A DNA stretch of 49,938 nucleotides from assembly GCA_017516445.1 (NCBI GenBank), contig JAFXCZ010000012.1, forward strand, positions 1 through 49,938, written 5' to 3'. Positions within the stretch are counted from its first letter, which is position 1, and every line of letters begins with the position of its first letter. Positions 23,801 through 33,105 of the stretch are shown here, in pieces. The position numbers and the translations under genes are program-made. The notes below the pieces were generated by a model. The model searched no databases and was not told where the DNA came from. It saw only the letters and a program-made list of their open reading frames with translations. Origin of the DNA: Clostridia bacterium. GTDB lineage: Bacteria; Bacillota; Clostridia; Oscillospirales; Acutalibacteraceae.

Positions 23801-24233
23801 AAACAGCTTTAATATGTCACTTATGTCACGCTCATCAAATGAAAGCTTTGCAAGGGCGACAGTGGCGGCGTTTGCAACCCAGTTAGACCCTACAATTGAG
23901 GAAATAAGCGACATTAAAACCGCTGTTTCTGAAGCGGTAACAAATTGCATTGTTCACGCTTATGATAATACGTTGGGTAAAATCTACATATCAGCAGAAA
24001 TACTTGATAATAACACAATAAAAATAAAAATTCGCGATAAAGGAAAGGGAATAGAGAATGTAGAAAAGGCTATGGAGCCCTTGTTTACTACAGTAGGCGG
24101 TGAGCGTGCAGGTCTTGGCTTTGCGGTTATGATGTCCTTTATGGACAGCGTTAAGGTGCGTTCTGCCTTAGGCAAGGGTACTAGCATTATAATGACAAAA
24201 AAAATCAGCCGCCGTTACAGTGTAAATGGTTGA
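23793..24233 (+). CDS. spoIIAB: Anti-sigma F factor / serine kinase SpoIIAB
   Basis: 146 residues from ATG 23793, 8 nt after GAGAGG (ATG 23787 is an alternative). A GHKL-type kinase: N-box EAVTNCIVHAY, G1 box IKIRDKGKGIENVEKAMEPLFTT, and G2 region ERAGLGFAVMMSFMD. It holds sigma F inactive and phosphorylates SpoIIAA. Its start overlaps the spoIIAA end and its end overlaps the sigF start by 8 nt, which indicates translational coupling and matched expression. Confidence 0.95.
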   Translation: MIKNSFNMSLMSRSSNESFARATVAAFATQLDPTIEEISDIKTAVSEAVTNCIVHAYDNTLGKIYISAEILDNNTIKIKIRDKGKGIENVEKAMEPLFTTVGGERAGLGFAVMMSFMDSVKVRSALGKGTSIIMTKKISRRYSVNG

Positions 24234-24891
24234 GGCTAAAATCCAACGCGAAGAATTTATAGAAAGTAATCTTCCGCTTGTACATTCAATCTGCAAACGC
24301 TTTATAGGGCGGGGTATTGAGTATGACGATTTGTATCAGGCGGGGTGTATAGGACTTATAAAAGCTACCGATGCCTTTGATGAAAATAAAGGATTCGCCT
24401 TTTCAACCTACGCAGTACCTGTTATTATGGGTGAAGTGCGACGGCTTTTCCGTGACGGCGGTGCAGTAAAGGTTTCAAGAGGTATTAAGGAGCTTTATTT
24501 AAAGGTTATAAGGCAAAAACAGGTTTTAGAGCAGACCTTAAACCGCGAGCCAACTGTTAATGAGATTGCTAAAGCTTTAGATGTTTCGGCAGAAGAGGTA
24601 ACAGAGGCTATATGTGCGGGACAGGCTCCGGTTTCTTTGACTGCATATACGGACGACGGCGTAAACGAAACTGACTTGCCTGTAGCCTCGCCCGAGGACC
24701 AGATTTTCAACCGTGTGTTGCTTGATAGCGCTTTTAAATATTTGGACGAAATCGAAATAAAAATAGTAAGATACAGATATTATAATGCTTTTACACAAAG
24801 TAAGACGGCAAAGCTTCTTAATATGAGTCAGGTGCAGGTATCCCGCGCTGAAAAGAAAATACTTACAAAGCTTAAAAATCAGCTTAAATAG
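24226..24891 (+). CDS. sigF: Forespore RNA polymerase sigma factor SigF
   Basis: 221 residues. Sigma-70 region 2 is LPLVHSICKRFIGRGIEYDDLYQAGCIGLIKATDAFDENKGFAFSTYAVPVIMGEVRRLFRD. Region 3 contains REPTVNEIAKALDVSAEEV, and region 4 has FTQSKTAKLLNMSQVQVSRAEKKIL. The closest family is SigF/SigG/SigB; position after spoIIAA-spoIIAB assigns it to SigF, the first forespore-specific factor. It has no independent ribosome binding site and relies on coupling to spoIIAB. Confidence 0.95.
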   Translation: MVEAKIQREEFIESNLPLVHSICKRFIGRGIEYDDLYQAGCIGLIKATDAFDENKGFAFSTYAVPVIMGEVRRLFRDGGAVKVSRGIKELYLKVIRQKQVLEQTLNREPTVNEIAKALDVSAEEVTEAICAGQAPVSLTAYTDDGVNETDLPVASPEDQIFNRVLLDSAFKYLDEIEIKIVRYRYYNAFTQSKTAKLLNMSQVQVSRAEKKILTKLKNQLK

Positions 24892-24893
24892 AG

Positions 24894-24925
24894 GCACCCT
24901 TGGCTAATTAAGTTCAAGGGTGCTT
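24894..24925 (+). terminator. Terminator of the spoIIA operon
   Basis: GCACCCTTG (24894-24902) pairs with CAAGGGTGC (24915-24923), 12-nt loop. Only two Ts follow, so its strength is uncertain. Confidence 0.65.
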
Positions 24926-24947
24926 AAAAAAGTTACAATAGTGTTTC

Positions 24948-24976
24948 TTGTTTATGTTGTTTGAATATGATAAAAT
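24948..24976 (+). promoter_or_regulatory. Promoter of the secreted repeat protein
   Basis: TTGTTT (24948-24953), 17 nt, TAAAAT (24971-24976); RBS AAGGGGG at 25008-25014. Confidence 0.6.
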
Positions 24977-25020
24977 AAAAATCAAGGTAATAATACCTTA
25001 TATGTAAAAGGGGGCTTATT

Positions 25021-27507
25021 ATGAAACTGAAGGGTTTTAAGGTTTTGAGTGTTTTTACGGTTGTTATGTTGACGGTTTTTATTATTGCAACAAGCCTATT
25101 GCCTGCGTTTGCCGTAACGAACCAAAAAATTGATGAAGTAAATGTTACAGTTACGCTGCCTATGGTTGGTGCAACTGATTCGGCAGTTAATTTCACTGTG
25201 AGTGATGATAGATATACCGTAACTGCTAAAAATGGTGTATGGCGTGAAGCTGATGATATCACCACCGCGACACAATTTGTAAGCGGGAACATTTACCGTA
25301 CGGTTTTTGACGTTGTTGCCAACACAGGCTATGAATTAACGGCAGATACTATTGTTAAGGTTAATGGCTCACAGGAGAATATTGACCTTTTAGGTGATGA
25401 AAGTTCACCTGCAGGTATATTTGAAATAAAGGTTGAACCTATTGCTTTAGGTACGGTTGCGACTGTTGAATTGACAGATGTACCTAAGGGAAGTATAGGT
25501 GATACAGCGGATAAATACAGCTATGACGGTGGCGATTATTCTGTAGAGGGAATTTGGCAAAAATATAATTTTACAACTAAAGCATTTGATGTTATGGAGA
25601 ATACAGCTAAGTTTGAAAAAAGCGGAATATACCGCCTTGCATTATCCGTAAAAGCTGATTTGGGTTATGAAATATCCTATGATACTTTATTTACTATCAA
25701 TGGTGAGCACTATAACTTCGAGTCTATAGGTAATGAGGCAACAGCTTATTTAAATATAAATCACGCTGATGAAATAGACTATATCGAAATTGACGATAAA
25801 GAGTTTCTTTCCGTAAATATCGGTGATAAGTTTAAGGATAATGATATAAAAACTATTGATGCTGGAAGTGGGCTTATCGCTTCGGGATATTGGCATTATT
25901 TTGACGAGGAAGGTATTGAGCATACAAGCGGAACCTTCGAAAAGGGAAAAGCGTACGAATTTGTATTACAAATTTCACCTAAAAAAGGATATGCGATATC
26001 AGAAAATGTATATATAAAAGTTGATGGTAAAGAATATTGGACTGATGTACGTAACCATGCATTAGTAGAATTTGAGATTAGAAAATCCTTTGCTACGGTT
26101 ATAAAAGAGGTTGAGCTTCTTAAATTGCCCAAGGCGGTTGTGGGTGAAAAGGCTAAAAAGGATGTTTTTAGTGTAAAGGTTCCTGACGGCGCAAAATATA
26201 CCGCACAAGCAAATTGGTATTTATTGGATAAGGGAATGTTTGAACCTATACAAACTGATACCTTTGAAAAAGGTAAAATGTATGTGATTTCTGTAGATAT
26301 TTCACCTAAAAAGGGTTATGAATTATCAGAGGACGTAATTGTAAAAGCGTACGGCGTTAAGCATAAATTATATGGTTCAACATATGATTTGGCTGTATTC
26401 ACAAGAGAATTTTCATTCCTTAAGGTTATAGATAAGGTTGAAATAAACGGAGTGATTAATCCGAAAGACGGCAAAAAAGCTACTCTTGACGGACTTAAAG
26501 TGCCGAGCGGTGCAAAATATACTATCGAATTTTCGGGTTGGATGGATATAGAAACCCAGAAGATTGCTGATGTGTTTGAAAACGGCAAGGATTATGTGTT
26601 GCAAGTGGGTGTTCGTGCAAAAGACGGATATGAGTTTAGTGATGATGCAATCCTTTTGTTAGACGGTAAAGAGTTGTATTTACAAGTGTACAGAGACGAA
26701 GGTTATTTTGAGGAACGCTTTTCGCTTAAAAAAGTGATAGAAAAAATTGAAATTTCTGATATACCCGAAATGAAGATTGGAAAAACCGCTAAGACAGAGG
26801 TTAAAATTCCTGACGGCGCAAATTATTCTGCAAACGTTATTTGGAACGTTTGGAATGAAAAAATAAAATGTTATGAGCCGTTTGAAGGTACGTTCGAGGA
26901 TGGTAAGATATATAATTTGAATATTATCATACAACCCAAGGAAGGTTACCGTGTTTTAGAGGACAAAACAACATTCTTGGTTGACGGTAAAAAAAGTGAT
27001 AATGCTATTGTACGGTTTGATATGGCGAGCTATTCAAAAAATTTCGTAACTAATAATAAGCTTATCAAGAAGGTGGAGCTAAAGGTTGAGAAATATGTAA
27101 TTGGTGACCATGCAAGTATAAAACCGCAGGTTTCAATTGTTGGCGGAAAAGGATTTACTTTAAATATAACAGAAAACGGTTTTGACTGGCTCAAGGGCGA
27201 TATTGATGATTACAAGTATTTTGAAGATTATTTTGAAAAGGGAGCTAAATATGGTGTAAATTTCAATATTTTAGCTGATGAGGGATATGTCTTCGCTGAT
27301 GATTTGGTTGTTGTGGTTAATGGAATAACACTTCCCGATAAAGCAATTGGTAAGAGTGCTAAATTAAAGAATATTAATTACTTCTTTGATATGAAAAATG
27401 TTGTTTATTCACCAAGTACACAGCATACCCCGATTTTTGAAATCTTATTTATTGTTACTATTTTAAGCCTTATAGCTTACACCGTTTTAAATAAGAAAAC
27501 AGCATAA
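25021..27507 (+). CDS. Secreted, membrane-anchored protein with seven tandem ~105-residue repeats
   Basis: 828 residues. A signal peptide (1-31, hydrophobic VLSVFTVVMLTVFIIATSLL then PAFA) leads into seven repeats starting near residues 37, 146, 253, 362, 471, 574 and 683. Each runs: I-x-x-V/I-E-(hydrophobic) strand, IGD/VGE turn, 'VPDGAKY', a Trp-containing strand, 'TFEKGKMY', 'V.I.PKKGYELSED', and 'VKVDGKE'. They probably form all-beta, Ig-like modules. A C-terminal hydrophobic helix (~800-822) with a KK tail anchors it; there is no LPXTG sortase motif. I do not recognise a named family for the repeat. The surface location suggests adhesion or carbohydrate/matrix contact, but this is inference. 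Monocistronic with its own promoter. Confidence 0.8.
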   Translation: MKLKGFKVLSVFTVVMLTVFIIATSLLPAFAVTNQKIDEVNVTVTLPMVGATDSAVNFTVSDDRYTVTAKNGVWREADDITTATQFVSGNIYRTVFDVVANTGYELTADTIVKVNGSQENIDLLGDESSPAGIFEIKVEPIALGTVATVELTDVPKGSIGDTADKYSYDGGDYSVEGIWQKYNFTTKAFDVMENTAKFEKSGIYRLALSVKADLGYEISYDTLFTINGEHYNFESIGNEATAYLNINHADEIDYIEIDDKEFLSVNIGDKFKDNDIKTIDAGSGLIASGYWHYFDEEGIEHTSGTFEKGKAYEFVLQISPKKGYAISENVYIKVDGKEYWTDVRNHALVEFEIRKSFATVIKEVELLKLPKAVVGEKAKKDVFSVKVPDGAKYTAQANWYLLDKGMFEPIQTDTFEKGKMYVISVDISPKKGYELSEDVIVKAYGVKHKLYGSTYDLAVFTREFSFLKVIDKVEINGVINPKDGKKATLDGLKVPSGAKYTIEFSGWMDIETQKIADVFENGKDYVLQVGVRAKDGYEFSDDAILLLDGKELYLQVYRDEGYFEERFSLKKVIEKIEISDIPEMKIGKTAKTEVKIPDGANYSANVIWNVWNEKIKCYEPFEGTFEDGKIYNLNIIIQPKEGYRVLEDKTTFLVDGKKSDNAIVRFDMASYSKNFVTNNKLIKKVELKVEKYVIGDHASIKPQVSIVGGKGFTLNITENGFDWLKGDIDDYKYFEDYFEKGAKYGVNFNILADEGYVFADDLVVVVNGITLPDKAIGKSAKLKNINYFFDMKNVVYSPSTQHTPIFEILFIVTILSLIAYTVLNKKTA

Positions 27508-27524
27508 ATTTTATTAACATTAAA

Positions 27525-27559
27525 AAACACCTGTCAAGGCATTGCCTTGACAGGTGTTT
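27525..27559. terminator. Bidirectional terminator between repeat protein and PFOR
   Basis: A perfect 16-bp stem (27525-27540 with 27544-27559), 3-nt loop ATT, A run before it and short T run within the 3' arm. Confidence 0.9.
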
Positions 27560-27578
27560 CATATATATTGGTTAAATA

Positions 27579-30500
27579 TTATTTACCGTAAAGTTCAACC
27601 AATTTTTCAAGATGAGCACGGCGCTCTTTTGCAGCTTCGGCTGCCTTGTCGAACAATTCTTCAGCGCGTTCGGGGAATGAACGTGTGAGTGAAGAGTAAC
27701 GAGCTTCGCCCATAATGAATTCCTTATAGTCTGCAGTAGCAGGCTTGCAGTCAACTGAGAACGGATTCTTGCCTTCAGCCTTGAGTGCGGGGTTGTAACG
27801 GAATAAATCCCAGTAACCGCAGTCAACAGCCTTCTTCATTTCGTTCTGGCAGTTAACCATACCACCCTTAATAGAGTGCATTTCGCAAGGTGAGTAAGCA
27901 ATGATGATTGAAGGACCGTCATAAGCTTCTGCTTCCTTGATAGCCTTTAAGGTTTGGTTCATATCAGCACCCATAGCGATTTGTGCTACGTATACATAAC
28001 CGTAAGACATAGCAATTTCAGCAAGGCTCTTCTTAGCGATAGCTTTACCTGCAGCAGCAAATTGTGCTACCTGACCGATGTTAGAAGCCTTAGAAGCCTG
28101 TCCGCCTGTGTTAGAGTAAACCTCGGTATCGAATACCATAATGTTTACGTTCTTACCAGCAGCGAGTACATGGTCAACACCGCCGAAGCCGATATCGTAT
28201 GCCCAACCGTCACCACCGAATATCCAGATAGACTTCTTAGCGAGGTATTCAGCATTGTCAATAACATCCTTGCAGATTTCGCAATCAGCATTCTGTGTTT
28301 TAAGAGCAGCAACAAGAGCTTCGCTTGCAGCGCCGTTCTTAGCACCGTCGTTAACAGTGTCAAGGTAAGCCTTAGCAGCAGCCTTAACGTCATCAGCAGC
28401 CTTGTCAGACTCAGCAATAAGCTCAACCTTACCGATAAGTCTGTTGCGGATAGCTTCCTGACCTAAATACATACCGTAGCCGTGTTCAGCGTTGTCTTCA
28501 AAGAGTGAGTTAGCCCAAGCAGGACCCTGACCCTTAGCGTTAACGGTGTAAGGTGATGTAGCAGCAGGACCGCCCCAAATTGACGAACAGCCTGTAGCGT
28601 TAGAAATGTACATTCTGTCGCCGAAGAGCTGAGTAATAAGACGAGCGTAAGCAGTTTCAGCACAACCTGCGCAAGAACCTGAGAACTCAAGTAAAGGCTT
28701 CTTGAACTGAGAAGTGATAACGTTAGCATCGGTAGCTACGCCAGCCTTTTCAGATACATTTGCAACACAGTAATTGAAGGATTCCTGTTCTTTGAGCTGT
28801 GAAGCCTGAGGAACCATCTTAAGTGAGTTTGTAGGACAAACGCCGATACAAACGCCGCAACCCATACAGTCAAGCGGAGAAATAGCAAGAGTATAGGTGT
28901 ATTCGGTTTTGAGGAAAGGCTTCGGAGCCTTCTTCATATCAGCAGGAGCCTTAGCTACTTCGTCTGCATCTAAAGCGAAAGGACGGATTGTAGCGTGAGG
29001 ACATACAAATGCGCACTTGTTACATTTAGCGCAGGTGTCAGGATTCCATTCAGGAACCATAACTGCAACGCCGCGTTTTTCGTAAGCAGCAGCGCCCTGT
29101 TCGAATGTACCGTCAGCGTGGTCAATGAATGCAGAAACGGGGAGAGAGTCACCGTTCATAAGAGCTACCGGCTTCATAATGCCGTCAACCATCTTAACGA
29201 GCTTGTCCTTGCCTTCAGACTTAACAGCTGCTGCATCGTCAGTAGCGTTAGCCCAGTCAGCAGGTACGTCAATCTTAACGTAAGCGGTAGCGCCTGCGTC
29301 GATGGCTTTCTCGTTCATTTCAACGATTTCTTTACCCTTCTTCATAAACTTCTGAGCTTTTTCCTTCATATAGCCGATAGCATCTTCAGCGGGAAGAACC
29401 TTAGAAAGTGAGAAGAAAGCAGACTGTAATACAGTGTTGGTACGCTTGCCAAGACCGATTTCGGCAGCCAAGTCAATAGCGTTAACTGTATAAAGCTGAA
29501 TGTTGTTATTAGCGATGTAACGCTTAGCTTCAGCAGGCATATACTTATTAAGCTCTTCTGCGTTCCACTGGCAGTTGATAAGGAATACACCGCCGGGCTT
29601 AACGTCGTTAACCATCTTGTAACCCTTGATTACATAAGAGGGGTTGTGACAAGCAACAAAGTCAGCCTTGTTAATATAGTAAGGACTCTTAATGGGCTTA
29701 TCACCAAAACGTAAGTGGCTTATAGTGATACCGCCTGTTTTCTTAGAGTCATACTGGAAGTAAGCCTGAACATACTTATCAGTGTGGTCACCGATAATCT
29801 TGATAGAGTCTTTATTAGCACCAACAGTACCGTCACCGCCGAGACCCCAGAACTTACATTCAATAGTACCTTCAGCTGCGGTGTTGGGAGCTTCTTCTTC
29901 GGGAAGTGAAAGCTCGGTAACATCGTCTACGATACCGATTGTGAAGTTGTGCTTAGGAGCATCCTTTTCGAGCTCTTTGTAAATAGCAAAGATGCTTGAA
30001 GGAGGTGTATCCTTAGAGCCAAGACCGTATCTGCCGCCTACAACAGCGTCAATCTTGCGGCCTTGTCCTGCAAGAGCAGCAACAACATCCAAATAGAGAG
30101 GCTCGCCCAAAGCGCCGGGCTCCTTAGTTCTGTCAAGAACAGCAATCTTCTTAACAGTCTGTGGGATAGCTTCTACTAATTTTGCAGCAGAGAAAGGACG
30201 GTAAAGACGAACTTTTACAAGACCAACCTTTTCGCCTGCAGCGGTTAAATAATCGATAACCTCTTCTGCAACGTCGCAGATAGAGCCCATAGCGATGATG
30301 ATTTTTTCAGCATCGGGTGCGCCGTAGTAGTTGAAGAGCTTATAATCAGTGCCAAGCTTAGCATTAACCTTGTCCATATACTTCTCAACAATAGCGGGGC
30401 AAGCATCATAGTACTTGTTGCAAGCCTCACGGTGCTGGAAGAAGATGTCGCCGTTTTCGTGTGAACCGCGCATAACGGGACGTTCAGGGTTAAGAGCGCG

Positions 30501-31115
30501 CTTGCGGAAAGCTTCTACAGCATCCATATCGCACATTTCTTTTAAGTCTTCATAATCCCAAGCAGCAACCTTCTGGATTTCGTGTGAAGTACGGAAACCG
30601 TCGAAGAAGTTGATGAAAGGAACACGGCTTTCAATAGAAGCTAGGTGTGCAACAGCACCGAGGTCCATAACTTCCTGTGTATTTGTTTCAGCGAGCATTG
30701 CGAAGCCTGTTTGACGGCAAGCATAAACGTCGGAATGGTCACCGAAGATGTTAAGAGCATGGGAAGCTACACAACGAGCCGATACGTGGAAAACGCAGGG
30801 AAGTAATTCGCCGGCGATTTTGTACATATTCGGAATCATGAGCAAGAGACCTTGAGAAGCGGTGTAGGTGGTGGTTAAAGCACCGGCAGCGAGTGAGCCG
30901 TGAACTGTACCTGCAGCACCTGCTTCGGATTGCATTTCGGCAACGTTTACAGTTGTGCCGAAAATGTTTTTAACGCCTTGAGCGGACCATTGGTCAACAT
31001 AGTCTGCCATAGGGCTGGACGGGGTAATCGGGTAGATACCTGCAACTTCTGTAAACGCGTATGACACGTAAGCAGCAGCGTTGTTACCGTCCATGGTTTT
31101 GAATTTTCTGGACAC
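27579..31115 (-). CDS. nifJ: Pyruvate:ferredoxin (flavodoxin) oxidoreductase
   Basis: 1178 residues, the usual single-chain form. It oxidises pyruvate to acetyl-CoA and CO2, reducing ferredoxin, the central energy step of anaerobes. Visible domains: N-terminal pyrimidine-binding (GIYPITPSSPMADYVDQW), the transketolase C-like domain, the gamma-type insert (FWGLGGDGTVGANKDS), two 4Fe-4S motifs (CAKCNKCAFVCP and CMGCGVCIGVCP), and the TPP-binding region with CAGCAETAY and GGDGWAYDIGFGG. The start is GTG at 31115, placed 7 nt after AGGAGG; downstream ATG 31094 lacks a site. Strongly codon-biased and well expressed by appearance. Also called porA/pfor. Confidence 0.97.
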   Translation of the reverse strand: MSRKFKTMDGNNAAAYVSYAFTEVAGIYPITPSSPMADYVDQWSAQGVKNIFGTTVNVAEMQSEAGAAGTVHGSLAAGALTTTYTASQGLLLMIPNMYKIAGELLPCVFHVSARCVASHALNIFGDHSDVYACRQTGFAMLAETNTQEVMDLGAVAHLASIESRVPFINFFDGFRTSHEIQKVAAWDYEDLKEMCDMDAVEAFRKRALNPERPVMRGSHENGDIFFQHREACNKYYDACPAIVEKYMDKVNAKLGTDYKLFNYYGAPDAEKIIIAMGSICDVAEEVIDYLTAAGEKVGLVKVRLYRPFSAAKLVEAIPQTVKKIAVLDRTKEPGALGEPLYLDVVAALAGQGRKIDAVVGGRYGLGSKDTPPSSIFAIYKELEKDAPKHNFTIGIVDDVTELSLPEEEAPNTAAEGTIECKFWGLGGDGTVGANKDSIKIIGDHTDKYVQAYFQYDSKKTGGITISHLRFGDKPIKSPYYINKADFVACHNPSYVIKGYKMVNDVKPGGVFLINCQWNAEELNKYMPAEAKRYIANNNIQLYTVNAIDLAAEIGLGKRTNTVLQSAFFSLSKVLPAEDAIGYMKEKAQKFMKKGKEIVEMNEKAIDAGATAYVKIDVPADWANATDDAAAVKSEGKDKLVKMVDGIMKPVALMNGDSLPVSAFIDHADGTFEQGAAAYEKRGVAVMVPEWNPDTCAKCNKCAFVCPHATIRPFALDADEVAKAPADMKKAPKPFLKTEYTYTLAISPLDCMGCGVCIGVCPTNSLKMVPQASQLKEQESFNYCVANVSEKAGVATDANVITSQFKKPLLEFSGSCAGCAETAYARLITQLFGDRMYISNATGCSSIWGGPAATSPYTVNAKGQGPAWANSLFEDNAEHGYGMYLGQEAIRNRLIGKVELIAESDKAADDVKAAAKAYLDTVNDGAKNGAASEALVAALKTQNADCEICKDVIDNAEYLAKKSIWIFGGDGWAYDIGFGGVDHVLAAGKNVNIMVFDTEVYSNTGGQASKASNIGQVAQFAAAGKAIAKKSLAEIAMSYGYVYVAQIAMGADMNQTLKAIKEAEAYDGPSIIIAYSPCEMHSIKGGMVNCQNEMKKAVDCGYWDLFRYNPALKAEGKNPFSVDCKPATADYKEFIMGEARYSSLTRSFPERAEELFDKAAEAAKERRAHLEKLVELYGK

Positions 31116-31168
31116 TAAAATTCCTCCTAAAGATAATTTAATGAGTTAAAAACGCTCATACATTATAT

Positions 31169-31197
31169 ATAATAACACTTTTCGTTTCCTTTGTAAA
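31169..31197 (-). promoter_or_regulatory. Promoter of the PFOR gene
   Basis: On the minus strand TTTACA (31192-31197) and TATTAT (31169-31174) are spaced by 17 nt, with about 53 nt of leader to the GTG start. Confidence 0.65.
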
Positions 31198-31251
31198 TAC
31201 ATATTTTTAAAAATTTCGTCAAATTTTTTTAAAAAATTTCAAAAATAATAC

Positions 31252-31280
31252 TTGACAAATGAAAATTAGTGTGGTAATAT
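31252..31280 (+). promoter_or_regulatory. Promoter of the 5S rRNA gene
   Basis: Consensus TTGACA (31252-31257), 17 nt, TAATAT (31275-31280), about 32 nt before the mature 5S end. Confidence 0.8.
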
Positions 31281-31311
31281 ATCAAAGTCGCCTACGGGAG
31301 ACAGCAAAAAA

Positions 31312-31428
31312 GTTGGTGTTGATTGCGGCGAGGGTCCACCCGTTCCCATACCGAACACGGAAGTTAAGCTCGCTTGCGCCGAAGATACTTGGCGGGAAGC
31401 TGCCTGGGAAAATAGGTAGATGCCAACA
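31312..31428 (+). rRNA. rrf: 5S ribosomal RNA
   Basis: About 117 nt. The conserved loop region CCCGTTCCCATACCGAACA (31348 onward) followed by CGGAAGTTAAGC is diagnostic. The ends GTTGGTGT and ATGCCAAC form helix I; the CTTGGCGGG...CTGCCTGGGAA helix IV/V segment is present. Ends are estimated from helix I and may be off by a few bases. It is not linked to 16S or 23S genes within this window: it has its own promoter and terminator. Confidence 0.95.
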
Positions 31429-31431
31429 CGA

Positions 31432-31462
31432 AGAGATGTAACTTTAGGTTGCATCTCTTTTT
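31432..31462 (+). terminator. Intrinsic terminator of the 5S rRNA gene
   Basis: An 11-bp stem with one G-U (31432-31442 with 31448-31458), loop TTTAG, T run. Confidence 0.9.
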
Positions 31463-31469
31463 GTTTTTA

Positions 31470-31498
31470 TTGAAATACTTTCTATGTTGTGTTAAAAT
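31470..31498 (+). promoter_or_regulatory. Promoter of mnmE
   Basis: TTGAAA (31470-31475), 17 nt, TAAAAT (31493-31498), 21 nt before the ATG. Confidence 0.65.
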
Positions 31499-31519
31499 GT
31501 GTGAAAAGGAAGTGAAGTA

Positions 31520-32881
31520 ATGAGCGAACGCACAATTGCCGCTATTGCAACGCCTTTGGGTGAAGGCTCGCTTGGTGTTATAAGAATTTCGGGGGAAAAG
31601 GCTTTATCGGTTGCTGATAAGGTTTTTCGTAGCTTTTCGGGTAAAAGGTTAGCGGAGCTTTCGGGTTATAGTGCCGCTTACGGTGAGATTGTTGACGGCG
31701 AAAGGGTAATAGATGACGGTGTAGCACTCGTTTTTAAAGCGCCTAAAAGCTATACGGGTGAAGATGTTGTTGAAATTTCTATCCACGGCGGACGCTTGAT
31801 TTTAAAGGAAGCTTTGCGCCTTATTCTGCAAAATGGTGCTTTTTTAGCAGAAGCCGGTGAATTTACCAAGCGTGCATTTTTAAACGGCAAGCTTGATTTA
31901 ACAAAGGCTGAAAGTATTATGGGACTTATCAGTGCCAACAGCCAAGCAGAGCTCAGGCTTTCACGTGCGGCGCATATTGGCGGTGTTTCAAAAAAGATTG
32001 ATAAAATTGAAGCGGATTTAGTTTCGGCTGATGCTTCTATAGCGGCATATTCGGATTATCCCGATGAAGATATCGAAGGTCTAGATTATCACAATTTCCT
32101 TACAATGCTCGAAAGCGCAAAAAATGAAATTGAAAAAATGCTTTCTACTTACGATGCGGGCAGAGTTTTGCGTGAGGGTATAGAAACTGTTATTGTGGGC
32201 AAGCCAAACGTTGGTAAATCTACACTTATGAATATGCTAAGCGGTGCAGAACGCTCTATAGTGACCGATGTTGCGGGTACCACTCGTGACGTTATTGAGG
32301 ATACTGTAACGGTGGGGGATATAACTCTTCGTCTTGCTGATACGGCGGGTATTCATAATACCAGCGATACTGTTGAAAGTATTGGTGTAAAGCGCGCTAA
32401 GGACAGAATAGATATTGCTGAATTGGTTTTAGCTGTTTTTGATTGTACCGCACCGCTTGACAGTAACGATATTTCCTTACTTGAAAGCGTAAGGGATAAG
32501 AATACTATTGTAATAGTAAATAAAACTGATTTGGAAAATATGCTTGATATGTCGGCGTTTGACGGCTTGCGGGTTGTTACCATTTCGGCAAAAAATAATA
32601 GCGGTTATGATGAACTGTGCCGTGAGATTGCTGAAATATCCGGAACGGCAAATCTGAATCCCGATACCGCGGTGCTTATTGGTGAACGTCAACGCACTTG
32701 TGCAGATAGAGCGCTTGAGGCTGTAAATGAAGCGATCAGCGCACTTACGGGCGGTCAGACTATGGACGCGGTAGGCGTTTGTGTTGACGATGCGCTTGCG
32801 GCTTTGTTTGAACTCACGGGCAAACGTGTTACTAATGAAGTGACCGACGAAATCTTCCGCAAGTTCTGTGTAGGAAAATGA
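31520..32881 (+). CDS. mnmE: tRNA uridine-5-carboxymethylaminomethyl GTPase MnmE
   Basis: 453 residues. With MnmG it modifies U34 of several tRNAs. The N-terminal tetrahydrofolate-binding domain opens with TIAAIATPLGEGSLGVIRISG and carries GYSAAYGEIVDG. The central G domain has GKPNVGKST (227-235), DVAGTTRD, DTAGI and NKTDL. The C-terminus ends FCVGK, the conserved C(V/I)GK box whose Cys is characteristic. RBS AAGGAAGTGA lies just upstream. In many Firmicutes mnmE and mnmG are adjacent; here mnmG is not in the window and mnmE has its own promoter and terminator. Confidence 0.96.
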   Translation: MSERTIAAIATPLGEGSLGVIRISGEKALSVADKVFRSFSGKRLAELSGYSAAYGEIVDGERVIDDGVALVFKAPKSYTGEDVVEISIHGGRLILKEALRLILQNGAFLAEAGEFTKRAFLNGKLDLTKAESIMGLISANSQAELRLSRAAHIGGVSKKIDKIEADLVSADASIAAYSDYPDEDIEGLDYHNFLTMLESAKNEIEKMLSTYDAGRVLREGIETVIVGKPNVGKSTLMNMLSGAERSIVTDVAGTTRDVIEDTVTVGDITLRLADTAGIHNTSDTVESIGVKRAKDRIDIAELVLAVFDCTAPLDSNDISLLESVRDKNTIVIVNKTDLENMLDMSAFDGLRVVTISAKNNSGYDELCREIAEISGTANLNPDTAVLIGERQRTCADRALEAVNEAISALTGGQTMDAVGVCVDDALAALFELTGKRVTNEVTDEIFRKFCVGK

Positions 32882-32930
32882 TTTCTAATTCGTAATGCGG
32901 AATTATTGATTAGAATTTTAAAAACATTAA

Positions 32931-32970
32931 AAGGGCTGTCTCGCTTTTCTTAGCGAGATAGCCTTTTTTT
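32931..32970 (+). terminator. Intrinsic terminator of mnmE
   Basis: GGCTGTCTCGCT (32934-32945) pairs with AGCGAGATAGCC (32952-32963), one G-U, followed by seven Ts. Confidence 0.9.
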
Positions 32971-33031
32971 AATAAATTATGAAATATTTGTTAATAGTCA
33001 GAGAAAGTCAAACTTTTTTCGTAAAAACTCT

Positions 33032-33059
33032 TGACAAATGAAAAAAATGGCATATAATA
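33032..33059 (+). promoter_or_regulatory. Promoter of the hrcA-grpE-dnaK-dnaJ operon
   Basis: TTGACA (33032-33037), 16 nt, TATAAT (33054-33059), 7 nt upstream of the CIRCE operator. Confidence 0.88.
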
Positions 33060-33066
33060 ATAATCG

Positions 33067-33093
33067 TTAGCACTCGCAAGCAAAGAGTGCTAA
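33067..33093 (+). promoter_or_regulatory. CIRCE operator
   Basis: Perfect TTAGCACTC-N9-GAGTGCTAA inverted repeat, the HrcA binding site. It overlaps the transcription start region, so HrcA would autorepress the heat-shock operon. Confidence 0.97.
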
Positions 33094-33105
33094 AAACGAA
33101 ACGGG

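Noticed and set aside
27954-28466. 170-codon plus-strand frame inside the PFOR gene
   Set aside because: It is antisense to a full-length, strongly conserved PFOR and has no features of its own.
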